From positions 9,304 to 73,303 of the forward strand of contig JAEZZG010000042.1 of NCBI GenBank assembly GCA_023442485.1: a stretch of DNA of 64,000 bases, given 5' to 3'. This document shows, piece by piece, positions 1-8,058 of the stretch (its first letter is position 1; the number at the start of each line of letters is the position of its first letter). Below the pieces are notes generated by a model. That model was not told the DNA's origin and ran no database searches. It saw only the letters and a list, made by a program, of their open reading frames with translations. Made by a program: the position numbers and the translations under genes. This DNA is from Actinomycetes bacterium. Lineage in GTDB: Bacteria; Actinomycetota; Actinomycetes; Propionibacteriales; Propionibacteriaceae.

Positions 1-122
1 TAGAAAGCAGAGACCTGTTTCTGCTTAGCCAAGGCACAGTACTCCAGAATGGTCTGCTTCCCTACATCCTGGCGGTGCAGGGCAAGATCAAAATGTTTAG
101 CGAACTCAGCGACGGTCAACAT
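1..122 (-). CDS. DeoC/LsrF-type aldolase, N-terminal fragment (cut by window edge)
   Basis: Only the first 40 residues are inside the window. The ATG at 122 follows an AGGAG ribosome site. The visible peptide (MLTVAEFAKHFDLAL...) has the layout of the deoxyribose-phosphate aldolase superfamily N-terminus: a short helix, a 'K-x-F/I-D-x-x-L' segment, then a helix ending before the first beta strand. Such class I aldolases cleave phosphorylated sugars, and they are often encoded beside FGGY kinases. The divergent kinase at 435 fits that. The family call rests on a short stretch, so the exact substrate (deoxyribose-5-phosphate, an AI-2 derivative or another phosphosugar) cannot be named. Confidence 0.55.
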   Translation of the reverse strand, partial: MLTVAEFAKHFDLALHRQDVGKQTILEYCALAKQKQVSAF

Positions 123-434
123 TGACACTCCTGACGATACGAAAATCCCGACGCGACGGCGAACAGCCGACGGCGGTTCTTGCTGGCTGTATAGTCTTGT
201 CTACCACATTCAAAATAGCGCCTGGCTAGAACAAATGATTTGCTAGTGAAAAGCCAAAGTGTGGGAACGGATGTTCACCCAGGGACGGTTTGAGCCCGGC
301 GGCAAGGATGCCCGAAGTGGTGGAACCCATCCATAGGCGATTGATCCGCTCCCCGGTATCGCTGTCTGCCGATACCACTCGTCATTGAAGCGCTGCTCGC
401 GACGGTGCGACCAGCCATGACAGAAGGATTCCTG
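123..434. promoter_or_regulatory. Divergent promoter region between aldolase and FGGY kinase
   Basis: These 312 bases separate two divergently transcribed sugar genes and contain no convincing ORF; a 65-codon frame at 49-246 runs over the aldolase start and looks like a shadow. The region includes an imperfect inverted repeat at 226-246: CTAG, two bases, CAAAT, G, ATTTG, CTAG. It could be an operator for a sugar-responsive repressor. No regulator gene is adjacent, so the assignment is inference. Confidence 0.4.
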
Positions 435-1955
435 ATGACTGATTACCTACTTGGTCTCGACGCAGGGACTACTGGATGCAAGACATGTATCTTCGACATT
501 GACGGTACCCTGATTGCTTCCGACTACCGCGAATACCCTTGCCACTATCCTCAGCCCGGATGGGTTGAGCAATACCCTGAGGAGTTGACTCCTGCTCTAT
601 TTGCCTCCATCAAAGCCGCTGTGGAGGCCTCTGGAATCGATCCGCATGACATCAGAGGAATGTCAATCTCTTCTCAGGGGTCAATCACTGGGTTGGTTGA
701 CAAGAATCACCAACTGATTCGCCCGTTCATCTCCTGGCAGGACCTGCGTGGAGAAGAGCTACTACCCGAGATTGACGCTGCGATCGGGCGTGACCGCTAC
801 TACCAGATCACCGGTGCGCCACTGGGGTCGATGATGTCTATGTCGAAACTGTACTGGGTGAAGAAGAACGAACCAGAGAACTGGAATCGGGCTGCGTATT
901 TCACCACTCACCAAGATTATTTCTTGAGAGTATTCGGCGCCGATGAGTATTGGACAGATACCGCATCGGCATCTCGTGAAGGCATGTTGGACCTAGACAC
1001 TAATGATTGGGACCCTCTAACTCACGAATTCTTGGGTATCCCAATGTCGAAGCGCGCCCAGGTTACTGACGAACCAGGCAAAGTGGTCGGTCGCGTCTCA
1101 CCTTCAGTGGCAGCAGCAACGGGATTAGTCGCGGGCACACCGCTATGCGTCGGATCACTGGACCAAAACTGTTCCACTTTCGGTGGTGGCGATGTGAGAC
1201 CTGGTGACACCGTCATGGTGATCGGGACTTTCGGATCGTGCTTCGTCGTTCTAGGCGAACCTAACCGAGACCCTAAGGGGCGGTTGATCGTCAAACCTAA
1301 CTATGGAATAGGTAACTGGACCATCGAGGCTTTCTCCAACACCTCTGCTGCCTCGTTCCGGTGGTATCGGGATGCCTTGGGCGACTATGAACAGTCAATC
1401 GCAGCCAAGCAAGGTGTTGATCCGTACAACTTGATCACAGATTCAGTCAAGGACGTTCCGCCTGGTTCCAATGGAGTGACTTTCCTGCCGTATCTACAAG
1501 GTGCGTCGGGTTCACGGCAGAACGGTAAGGCTCGGGCGACGTTCCTCGGCATGACTTTACACACCACCAAAGCTGACATGGCTCATGCCGTCCTGGAAGG
1601 GATCTGTTTCGAGATGAATGACATCCTCGAAACTCAGAAGGACGCTGGAATCGAAGTTGGAACAATTCGGCTTTCGGGAGGCGCTGGCAAATCTCCGCTA
1701 TGGTGCCAGATGATGGCAGATATCTTCCAACGCCCCATCGCGTTGCTGCAAACGTCTGAGACAGGATGTCTTGGCGCTGCCCTATACGCCGGCGTGGGGG
1801 TTGGACTCTACGAGTCACCTCAGGCAGCAGCCGACCGCGCGGTGAAGGTTTCTAAGACCTACGAACCGAATCCAGAATTGGCGAAGCCGTACCGAAAGGC
1901 CTTCGATAGGTTCATCGACGTATATGAAGCACTCGATAAGACGATTTTCGTCTAG
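435..1955 (+). CDS. FGGY-family carbohydrate kinase
   Basis: A 506-residue sugar kinase of the FGGY (xylulokinase/gluconokinase/LsrK) superfamily, which transfers the ATP gamma-phosphate to a sugar in the cytoplasm. The N-terminus has the phosphate-1 motif LGLDAGTTGCK; the C-terminal half carries the FGGY-like GASGSRQNGKARATF segment and the adenosine-binding LSGGAGKSPLW. I start at the ATG at 435, preceded by AGAAGGA, not at 405, which has no ribosome site. It is divergent from the aldolase fragment at 1-122, suggesting one catabolic route. A strong hairpin follows the stop. The substrate cannot be told; a second FGGY kinase lies at 11613-13124 and is a different paralogue. Confidence 0.85.
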   Translation: MTDYLLGLDAGTTGCKTCIFDIDGTLIASDYREYPCHYPQPGWVEQYPEELTPALFASIKAAVEASGIDPHDIRGMSISSQGSITGLVDKNHQLIRPFISWQDLRGEELLPEIDAAIGRDRYYQITGAPLGSMMSMSKLYWVKKNEPENWNRAAYFTTHQDYFLRVFGADEYWTDTASASREGMLDLDTNDWDPLTHEFLGIPMSKRAQVTDEPGKVVGRVSPSVAAATGLVAGTPLCVGSLDQNCSTFGGGDVRPGDTVMVIGTFGSCFVVLGEPNRDPKGRLIVKPNYGIGNWTIEAFSNTSAASFRWYRDALGDYEQSIAAKQGVDPYNLITDSVKDVPPGSNGVTFLPYLQGASGSRQNGKARATFLGMTLHTTKADMAHAVLEGICFEMNDILETQKDAGIEVGTIRLSGGAGKSPLWCQMMADIFQRPIALLQTSETGCLGAALYAGVGVGLYESPQAAADRAVKVSKTYEPNPELAKPYRKAFDRFIDVYEALDKTIFV

Positions 1956-1965
1956 CTGAGAATCG

Positions 1966-1999
1966 AGGTGGGTGGCGTTACCGCAAACGCCACCCACCT
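1966..1999. terminator. Bidirectional hairpin terminator
   Basis: A perfect 14-bp stem (AGGTGGGTGGCGTT at 1966-1979 with its complement at 1986-1999) closes a 6-base loop between two convergent genes. It can serve both the kinase and the hydrolase. A clear uridine run is lacking. Confidence 0.75.
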
Positions 2000-2007
2000 T
2001 CTGGCTT

Positions 2008-3765
2008 TCACTTCCACATCCCTTCCCAAACCCAGCTGGACAGGTCATGGAGAACAGTCTGGAGTGCTCGGTCTGCAGCGGGAGACCGAGGTGCGTCCGT
2101 GGCGAAGGCATGAAGCAGAGTCGGGAAAAGCCTGAGTTTCGTGGTTACTCCGGCTGCGCGTAACCGATAGACGAAGTCCAGATCCTGATCGACAAGGTAG
2201 TCGTGACCACCGACGGCAACGATGGCCGGTGGCAGCCCACTCAAGTCTGCTAGCGCGGGAGAAACCGATGGTTCCGTCACCAAGGAGGTATCCCCGGCGA
2301 GATACCCGGCGACGATGTCCAGATCAGAGACACCGTCGGCGCTGAGATCAACAACTGGATAGAACAGCGCCATCGCATCTGCGCTGAACCCCGCAGCACC
2401 TGCCCGAAGACTCGCGGCAATGGCGAGATTTCCTCCCGCCGAATCACCGGCGATGATTAATGGTCCTTGGGAGAAGCGGTGCCGGTTCTCAGTCAACCAC
2501 CACAAGGTCGCGATGACGTCCTCGAGACCTTGCGGGAAGGGATGTTCCGGAGCCAGCCTATACTCGAGTTGCACAACGGTTGCAGGTAGGCTGCAGGCAA
2601 TCCTTCTTGCCAAATATCCATGGGACTCAAATCCGCCCCAGGCCCAGCCACCGCCGTGCAGGTATAACACCGTTGCCTTGGGTGGCTGTTGAGGTTTGAC
2701 GATGCGAATGTTGAGGCCTCGATCAAGGACGTCAATCGAGCCAGGCGTGATCGTCGCTGGCCACTGCGAAACCGGGTCATCTGAATGTTTAGCAAAGTTG
2801 AGCTTGCGCCGCTGGGCGACGGTTCCATCCTCCATCGCCACCCAATCCTTCTGCCAGGCAGATTGACGCGCATCTGCCGGCGTCTCGTGGGTCACTCCCA
2901 GATGTGACCGCAAGAAGTCGATGGTCTTAGCCAGGATCGGTTTGACACCGTCTCCGCCTGAAAAAATCCGTCCGCCCTCGACCTCGATGACGGTGTCGTC
3001 GCGGTCCAGCTCACAGACGCGTTCAGCTAAGGCACGGTTGGTGTTGACGATGAAGTGGGCGTCGTCACGTCCCCAAGCCAACAGGAGCGGAGGAGATGTC
3101 CGGGTCACCTTCTTCACCATCGAGGCTTCAGGCCCCGTCCATCCACCCTCGCGATAGGCGTCTCGAATACGGTCCTCGTTGGGATCGGGGTTATCCGGGA
3201 CGGGTTCGTCAATCCAGTCAAGATCGGCCACTCCGTACCACGACACCGCGCACTGAACCGGCGGCGTCCATTCGTGCGGAAGAGAGGCGAGCATTGCGAG
3301 GGTTCCACCAGAGGATTCGCCCATAAGAGCCATTCGAGACGGGTCAATGCCGAGTTCTTCACTGTGACGCGCGAGCCACCCCAGCGCAGTCCGGACATCC
3401 CACACAGGTTCGGGATACACGGCCTCATTGACCAGGCGATAGTCGATATCGGCGACCGCGAACCCGGCCAGAAGCAGTTTCTCCGTCAAGAATGCCGCCT
3501 CAATAGGGGCTTCGTGGCGGTCTCGAGCTCCCCGGACGAAGCCGCCACCATGCAACCACACCACCACCGGAGCTGGGGACTCGCCGTAGCCACCGTCATC
3601 AAACGGACGCGGAACGCGTAGATCAAGAAACAGCGGACGATTCCCAGGACGCACCGAGTAGCACAGCCCCGAGTAGACCGTGTCATCGCAGTGTCCTCGA
3701 TGCGGAAGTGGCCAGGAGTATGCCTCCGATCCGGAATATGCATCACCTGAGATCAGTCTCACCAT
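2008..3765 (-). CDS. Fused two-domain alpha/beta hydrolase (HSL-type esterase family)
   Basis: 585 residues made of two consecutive alpha/beta-hydrolase folds. Domain 1 (about 40-290) has the oxyanion motif HGGG (72-75) and nucleophile elbow GESSGG (Ser about 151). Domain 2 (about 335-585) has HGGGWAWGG and GDSAGGN, then a conserved Asp (GGHDYLVDQ) and His (LLHAFAT), a full Ser-Asp-His triad typical of hormone-sensitive-lipase/carboxylesterase enzymes. In domain 1 the usual catalytic His position reads EGGRIFSGGDG with no His, so that half may be inactive or structural. No signal peptide is evident, so it is probably cytoplasmic. Family members are normally a single domain of about 300 residues. 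The start is weakly supported; GTG directly follows the ATG. Confidence 0.8.
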   Translation of the reverse strand: MVRLISGDAYSGSEAYSWPLPHRGHCDDTVYSGLCYSVRPGNRPLFLDLRVPRPFDDGGYGESPAPVVVWLHGGGFVRGARDRHEAPIEAAFLTEKLLLAGFAVADIDYRLVNEAVYPEPVWDVRTALGWLARHSEELGIDPSRMALMGESSGGTLAMLASLPHEWTPPVQCAVSWYGVADLDWIDEPVPDNPDPNEDRIRDAYREGGWTGPEASMVKKVTRTSPPLLLAWGRDDAHFIVNTNRALAERVCELDRDDTVIEVEGGRIFSGGDGVKPILAKTIDFLRSHLGVTHETPADARQSAWQKDWVAMEDGTVAQRRKLNFAKHSDDPVSQWPATITPGSIDVLDRGLNIRIVKPQQPPKATVLYLHGGGWAWGGFESHGYLARRIACSLPATVVQLEYRLAPEHPFPQGLEDVIATLWWLTENRHRFSQGPLIIAGDSAGGNLAIAASLRAGAAGFSADAMALFYPVVDLSADGVSDLDIVAGYLAGDTSLVTEPSVSPALADLSGLPPAIVAVGGHDYLVDQDLDFVYRLRAAGVTTKLRLFPTLLHAFATDAPRSPAADRALQTVLHDLSSWVWEGMWK

Positions 3766-4076
3766 GGGTCTAGCCTATGTGCTTGCCGACGCCCATTGAC
3801 GAAAACGACAGAACCAGTAGGTTCGCCTTGAACCGTGGAGCATCTCGCCAATCCCTTGAATCAATCCCAACTACCCCGGATACGTCCCCTTCAATTTCAA
3901 TAGCCCTCTCCGAACTACCTGTCGCAGAAACCTTAACAACTACGAGTGCTTTTCTTAGTAAAACTTTAGGTTCAGTCTCGGAGAGCATTTGTTAGGATGA
4001 ACAAAGGTTCTCGGGAAACGATTCCATATATGCAGTTTCCTTGTTTCTCGGACAATCCCCCATTCAAGGAGGAATC
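3766..4076. promoter_or_regulatory. Upstream region of first propeptide gene, with putative promoter
   Basis: About 310 bases with no convincing gene; two ORFs of 72 codons lie exactly antisense to each other here and neither has a ribosome site. Near the right end is a putative promoter: GGTTCA at 3969-3974, 18 bases, TAGGAT at 3993-3998. The same element with the same spacing precedes the third family member at 5871-5900, which supports it. Confidence 0.5.
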
Positions 4077-4889
4077 GTGAAGGCTAAACATGTTCTTGGT
4101 GTTGGGTTAGCCGGATGCCTGGCTTTGGCAGTGTTGCCTGCTTTTGGTGTAGGTGGGAAGAAGGAGGTCACATCCGCTGATGCGGGCATCACAACACCAG
4201 CAGACGCGGGACTTGCAGCGCCAGCAGCCCCGGAGTCGGCCCCGGCGGATGCAATACCGGCGATTGATCCTAGATCGGGCGGTGTCACCGACTGGGTACC
4301 CCCAGAATCAGAATTCCACGAGGCAGTCGACCTCGACGAAGCGATCGCTCAGGCCAAAGAAGCTGACATCTCCGACAGGTCAACAGAGGCACTCGACCCG
4401 AACAGCCCTTGGTATGGCGCGACTCCCACTGCCATGTTGACAGCGGCATTCCTTACTAAGGCTACCGAACTTCCCGGCCCGACCTACGCCGGAGCATACA
4501 ACCGATGGGAAGAGGGGATTGCTGAGACGTGGTGGAAGGGCAAAGCCCCCGCCTACGTCTACGATCTCGTCCCCAAAGCTAAGGAAGCCGGAATCCAGTT
4601 CATCATCCACGAAGATGCCAAGTTCTCCCGGATCGAGTTGAAGGAAGCTGCAGAAAGACTCCAAGCATCCCCGTTGACTAAGAAATACAACGTTAGTAGC
4701 TACGGCGTTGATCACACTGGATCAGGGATTCAGGTTGATTTCGTGGCTGAGGCACCTCGCCCCTTCCCAGCCGACGAATTCCGCAAATTAGCAGGCATTG
4801 ACTGCGAAATCACCTACGAGGAAAACCTCGGTGAATGGGTCCTAACGGCAGCCCGCAACACCAACGCATTACCACCTGTTATGGCGTGA
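4077..4889 (+). CDS. Secreted S1-protease propeptide-like protein, copy 1 (no protease domain)
   Basis: 270 residues from a GTG at 4077, preceded by AAGGAGG; a longer frame opens at 4041 but has no ribosome site and the paralogues start here. A signal peptide (about residues 1-25, ending near LPAFG) is followed by a Pro/Ala/Asp-rich linker and then about 120 residues homologous to the region before the protease domain of the gene at 5974. Shared blocks include AETWWKGKAPAYVYDLVPKA and HEDAKFSRIELKEA. In alpha-lytic/streptogrisin-type proteases such pro-regions fold and inhibit the enzyme. This copy stops where the protease would begin. A role as trans-acting foldase, inhibitor or decoy is inference; it is the most diverged of the three. 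Confidence 0.7.
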   Translation: MKAKHVLGVGLAGCLALAVLPAFGVGGKKEVTSADAGITTPADAGLAAPAAPESAPADAIPAIDPRSGGVTDWVPPESEFHEAVDLDEAIAQAKEADISDRSTEALDPNSPWYGATPTAMLTAAFLTKATELPGPTYAGAYNRWEEGIAETWWKGKAPAYVYDLVPKAKEAGIQFIIHEDAKFSRIELKEAAERLQASPLTKKYNVSSYGVDHTGSGIQVDFVAEAPRPFPADEFRKLAGIDCEITYEENLGEWVLTAARNTNALPPVMA

Positions 4890-4929
4890 GTGGTTTTATC
4901 TCCCATTTGTATTTGAAATTTAATGAATC

Positions 4930-4962
4930 TTAAGATGACAGTACTGGTTTTCCAGTTACACT
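4930..4962 (+). promoter_or_regulatory. Putative promoter of propeptide copy 2
   Basis: TACACT at 4957-4962 lies 18 bases after a weak -35-like AGATGA at 4933-4938. The arrangement aligns, without gaps, with the clearer elements before copies 1 and 3, but the bases match less well. Confidence 0.35.
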
Positions 4963-4989
4963 GAAGAAAGGACCACACGGGCGACAGAC

Positions 4990-5102
4990 GGTACGTCCGT
5001 GGCGTCCAGGTTAAGACCCCTTCGAGGAGGAGCCATGAAGATCAAGCACGCTCTTGGCATTGGGATAGCTGGTTGTCTAGCCCTCGCTACATTGCCTGCC
5101 TT
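4990..5102 (+). repeat. 113-bp direct repeat, copy A
   Basis: Identical to 5929-6041. It spans the leader, the GAGGAGG ribosome site, the start codon and the signal-peptide codons of the second paralogue, showing recent tandem duplication or gene conversion. Confidence 0.95.
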
Positions 5103-5838
5103 TGGTGTAGGTGGAAAGAAGGAGGTCACATTCGCTGATGCGGGCATCACACCAGCAGATACGGGACTTGCAACGCCAGCAGCCCCGGAGTCGGCCCCGG
5201 CGGATGCAATACCGACGACTGATCCCCGTTCCGGCGGGGTCACCGACTGGGTACCCCCAGAATCAGAATTTCACGAGGCAGTCGACCTAGATAAAGAGAT
5301 TGCTCTTTCCAAACAAGTTAGAGCCAAAGACAGGTCATCTCGTTCGGCTGACCCTGCAATGAATGATCCTGCAGATGACCCTAGGCAACCCGTAGTTTCT
5401 GCCTTCCTTAGCAAGGCTAAAGAACTACCTGGACCAACGTTCACGGGTGTCCTCAACAGAGCAAGTGACGGCATTGCTGAGACGTGGTGGAAAGGCAAGG
5501 CCCCCGCCTACGTCTACGACTTAGTCCCGAAGGCTAAGGAAGCTGGGATAGAGTTCATCATCCACGAAGACGCCAAATTCTCCCGGATCGAGTTGAAAGA
5601 AGCTGTCGAGAGACTCCAGGCATCGCCGATAACTGAGGCACTCAATCTCAGCAGTTACGGCCTTGATCACACCGGGGCAGGGATCAATATCTATTTCGCC
5701 GCTAAAGCCCCTCATCCTCTCCCCATTGAAGAATTGCGCAAGGCAGCCGGGATCAATTGCGACTTCGCCTATGAAGAAGGCTTCGGTGAATGGGTTCTAG
5801 ATGCTGCCCGGAACACCGACGCAGCACCATCCCACTAG
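5035..5838 (+). CDS. Secreted S1-protease propeptide-like protein, copy 2 (no protease domain)
   Basis: 267 residues starting at the ATG at 5035 after GAGGAGG (a GTG at 4999 is in frame but unsupported). It has a signal peptide (MKIKHALGIGIAGCLALATL...), an Ala/Pro/Asp-rich linker and a propeptide-type domain. The last 115 or so residues are nearly identical to those of the protease at 5974, and the protein ends at NTDAAPSH, precisely where the full copy continues as NTDAAPFSGG into its catalytic domain. So it is a free-standing propeptide. Residues about 95-125 differ from both neighbours, so it is not merely a fresh truncation. Probably exported; function as a chaperone or inhibitor of the neighbouring protease is inference. 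Confidence 0.7.
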   Translation: MKIKHALGIGIAGCLALATLPAFGVGGKKEVTFADAGITPADTGLATPAAPESAPADAIPTTDPRSGGVTDWVPPESEFHEAVDLDKEIALSKQVRAKDRSSRSADPAMNDPADDPRQPVVSAFLSKAKELPGPTFTGVLNRASDGIAETWWKGKAPAYVYDLVPKAKEAGIEFIIHEDAKFSRIELKEAVERLQASPITEALNLSSYGLDHTGAGINIYFAAKAPHPLPIEELRKAAGINCDFAYEEGFGEWVLDAARNTDAAPSH

Positions 5839-5867
5839 GGGCAAAGTTTGAATTTTTTAACAATTCC

Positions 5868-5900
5868 TTAGGTTCAAGTGCCCGGTGGTCTTGTTAGGCT
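5868..5900 (+). promoter_or_regulatory. Putative promoter of the S1 protease gene
   Basis: GGTTCA at 5871-5876 and TAGGCT at 5895-5900 with 18 bases between. The flanks TTAGGTTCA and TTGTTAGG occur with the same 14-base interval upstream of copy 1 (3966-3996), indicating a conserved control element. Confidence 0.5.
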
Positions 5901-5928
5901 GATTTGAAGGACCTCGGGTAACACTGCG

Positions 5929-6041
5929 GGTACGTCCGTGGCGTCCAGGTTAAGACCCCTTCGAGGAGGAGCCATGAAGATCAAGCACGCTCTTGGCATT
6001 GGGATAGCTGGTTGTCTAGCCCTCGCTACATTGCCTGCCTT
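5929..6041 (+). repeat. 113-bp direct repeat, copy B
   Basis: Identical to 4990-5102; covers the leader, ribosome site and signal-peptide codons of the full-length protease gene. Confidence 0.95.
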
Positions 6042-7428
6042 CGGTCTAGGAGGCACCAAGGAGGTCGCTCCCGCAGATGCGGGCATCACACCAGCAGCAC
6101 CAGCAGATACGGGACTCACAACACCAGCAGCACCGGCAGACGCGATTCCCTCGTTTGATCCCCGTTCCGGCGGTGTCACTGGCTGGGTTTCCCCTGAGTC
6201 GGAGTTCTTTGAATCAGTTGATTTAGATAAAGAGATTGCTCAAGCGAAAGAACTCGACATCTCCGACAGATCAATGCAGGCACTCGACCCGAATAGCCCT
6301 TGGTATGGCACGACTCCTACGGCCCTATTGACGTCGGCATTCCTTGAGAAGGCTACCGAGCTTCCCGGACCAACCTATGCCGGGGCATACGACCGGTGGC
6401 AAGATGGAATTGCTGAGACCTGGTGGAAGGGCAAAGCCCCCGCCTACGTCTACGACCTGGTTCCCAAAGCTAAGGAAGCCGGCATCGAATTCATCATCCA
6501 CGAAGACGCCAAATTCTCCCGGATCGAGTTGAAAGAAGCTGTCGAGAGACTCCAGGCATCGCCGATAACTGAGGCACTCAATGTCAGCAGTTACGGCCTT
6601 GATCACACCGGGGCAGGGATCAATATCTATTTCGCCGCTAAAGCCCCTCATCCTCTCCCCATTGAAGAATTGCGCAAGGCAGCCGGGATCAATTGCGACT
6701 TCTTCTACAAAGAAGACTTCGGTGAATGGGTTCTAGATGCTGCCCGGAACACCGACGCAGCACCGTTCTCGGGTGGAGCAAGGATTAACTTCAGCTACAG
6801 CGGTAGAGATGTTGCTTCGTGTACGAGCGGTTTCCCGGTCCTCAAGGGTGGTGTGGGCTATCTCACGACCGCTAACCACTGCGATCCGACGAACAAGAAA
6901 GCAGTGACCAACGGAGTCGGTACCCTGATTGCGAAAAGCAGCCACTCGGGGATGGCCGCTATCGACACGAAACTAATCGACCCCATCGCGTCTCCTGCGA
7001 CCGGCCCCTACATCTACACCGGTCCACCATGGAACAGCAGTAAGAAATCCCGAATCACCTCAGTCAATGTAAACAACGTAGGGCAAACCGTTTGCCTTAG
7101 TGGAGCCACGTCCGGAAGACGATGCGGCACAATCACTGATGACGCATACCCTGCATCTAAAATCGGCCTGCCCGGCCTAGTTGGGAACTGGTACATCTAT
7201 GTAGAAGCGCCTAGTGGTTGGGCAGCAGCAAGCGGCGACAGTGGTGGTGCTTGGTACCGGGATAACGGCAATGGAACTGTGCAAGCCCGTGGCGGGCATA
7301 TCGCAAGTATTTACGGTATCTCATGTTCAGGTCTTGCCCCGGATGTTAGCGCCACTTGTCGAAAACATGCCATGTACGTCCCGGCGACAGTGATTCAGAA
7401 CTCACTGAACGTCAAGATCGAACGATAA
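5974..7428 (+). CDS. Secreted chymotrypsin-fold (S1) serine protease with N-terminal propeptide
   Basis: 484 residues from ATG 5974 (GAGGAGG upstream). Order: signal peptide (1-25), Ala/Pro linker, pro-region to about residue 265, then an S1 protease domain (about 267-484). The triad is visible: His302 in TTANHC, Asp331 in AAIDTKLID, Ser423 in the hallmark SGDSGGAW. Paired cysteines (around CTSGF/NHC and CLSGATSGRRC) are typical of streptogrisin-like extracellular proteases. The enzyme should be exported and matured by removing the pro-region. It is the last and only complete member of three tandem paralogues and is followed by a strong terminator. Substrate unknown; a secreted nutrient-acquiring or host-directed protease is possible. 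Confidence 0.85.
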   Translation: MKIKHALGIGIAGCLALATLPAFGLGGTKEVAPADAGITPAAPADTGLTTPAAPADAIPSFDPRSGGVTGWVSPESEFFESVDLDKEIAQAKELDISDRSMQALDPNSPWYGTTPTALLTSAFLEKATELPGPTYAGAYDRWQDGIAETWWKGKAPAYVYDLVPKAKEAGIEFIIHEDAKFSRIELKEAVERLQASPITEALNVSSYGLDHTGAGINIYFAAKAPHPLPIEELRKAAGINCDFFYKEDFGEWVLDAARNTDAAPFSGGARINFSYSGRDVASCTSGFPVLKGGVGYLTTANHCDPTNKKAVTNGVGTLIAKSSHSGMAAIDTKLIDPIASPATGPYIYTGPPWNSSKKSRITSVNVNNVGQTVCLSGATSGRRCGTITDDAYPASKIGLPGLVGNWYIYVEAPSGWAAASGDSGGAWYRDNGNGTVQARGGHIASIYGISCSGLAPDVSATCRKHAMYVPATVIQNSLNVKIER

Positions 7429-7446
7429 TCCGCTCTGACTATTGCG

Positions 7447-7485
7447 AGGGTGGTTCCCTGACCGGAGAGGCCAGGGAACCACCCT
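7447..7485 (+). terminator. Terminator of the protease gene
   Basis: A perfect 14-bp stem (AGGGTGGTTCCCTG at 7447-7460 with its complement at 7472-7485), an 11-base loop, then GGCTGTTTTA. Placed 19 bases after the protease stop. Confidence 0.85.
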
Positions 7486-7505
7486 GGCTGTTTTAGTCGT
7501 TGTTG

Positions 7506-7640
7506 TTAGCGACGGTGATAAATGCGGGATCGGTGATCGATATCCAGGGCGACGATGGTGACCTTGTTCGTGGTCGATGGGACAGACGATCCGCCAGTCT
7601 CCGACACGGTAGCACCACAGCCCCGCGCCACAAGTAACCA
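7506..7640 (-). pseudogene. Remnant of a RelE/ParE-type toxin gene
   Basis: On the minus strand two frames together give the C-terminal half of a RelE-superfamily toxin: LWCYRVGDWRIVCPIDHE in one frame, then NKVTIVALDIDHRSRIYHRR and a stop at 7506 in another. This matches the family pattern of a 'YRVGDYRV-I/V-Y-x-I' strand followed by a 'V-x-V-L-x-I-x-H-R-x-x-V-Y' strand. One frameshift near 7565-7575 separates the halves, and no recognisable N-terminal half or antitoxin gene is seen. I read it as a decayed toxin of a toxin-antitoxin module. The right boundary is approximate. Confidence 0.6.
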
Positions 7641-7680
7641 CCGTATTGTCTGAACACATCCAAGATGAGACCCTGAAGAC

Positions 7681-7923
7681 ATGAACCCCAGGACCACACC
7701 CGAGCTTGACCCGGTGATCTGCGATGGCTGCGGCACGGCCGTGACCTCCAACTACTGCCCTCACTGTGGCTGGAGTAGGGCCAAACCTGGGATGACCGCG
7801 TCACCTCGGTGGACAGACCCGGCGTCCAGGGCCGCTCTATTGACTAACAGAATCTTATCGATCGGCGTCGTCGCCGGCCTCTTAGTGCTACTTTGCCTGT
7901 GGGCGTGGATCATCATGCATTGA
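7681..7923 (+). CDS. Small zinc-ribbon protein with C-terminal membrane helix
   Basis: 80 residues. The N-terminal part has two CxxC pairs (CDGCGTAVTSNYCPHCGW), a zinc-ribbon signature; the C-terminal 25 residues are hydrophobic and would form one membrane helix with a cytoplasmic zinc ribbon. No ribosome site is strong (TGAAG before the ATG). Such small membrane zinc-ribbon proteins are common and mostly uncharacterised; I can give no function. The composition argues for a real gene. Confidence 0.6.
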   Translation: MNPRTTPELDPVICDGCGTAVTSNYCPHCGWSRAKPGMTASPRWTDPASRAALLTNRILSIGVVAGLLVLLCLWAWIIMH

Positions 7924-8058
7924 CCAAGAATCATAAGGATCGGGCATTTCTGCCTGAATCAATCCCACAAATCCTGCGCTTAACCCGTCAACGGGCAATA
8001 AGGTTAGTGCTAGCGCAACCGTCGCCTAGATGCGCCATCCACCTACCCGGGAGATCCC

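Noticed and set aside
3770..3995. Two 72-codon ORFs exactly antisense to each other upstream of the propeptide genes
   Set aside because: Neither has a ribosome site or a motif, and the promoter-like elements here explain the region better.
7402..7804. Three long overlapping minus-strand frames over the zinc-ribbon gene and terminator
   Set aside because: They are shadows; only the RelE-like block at 7506-7640 resembles a protein, and it needs a frameshift.
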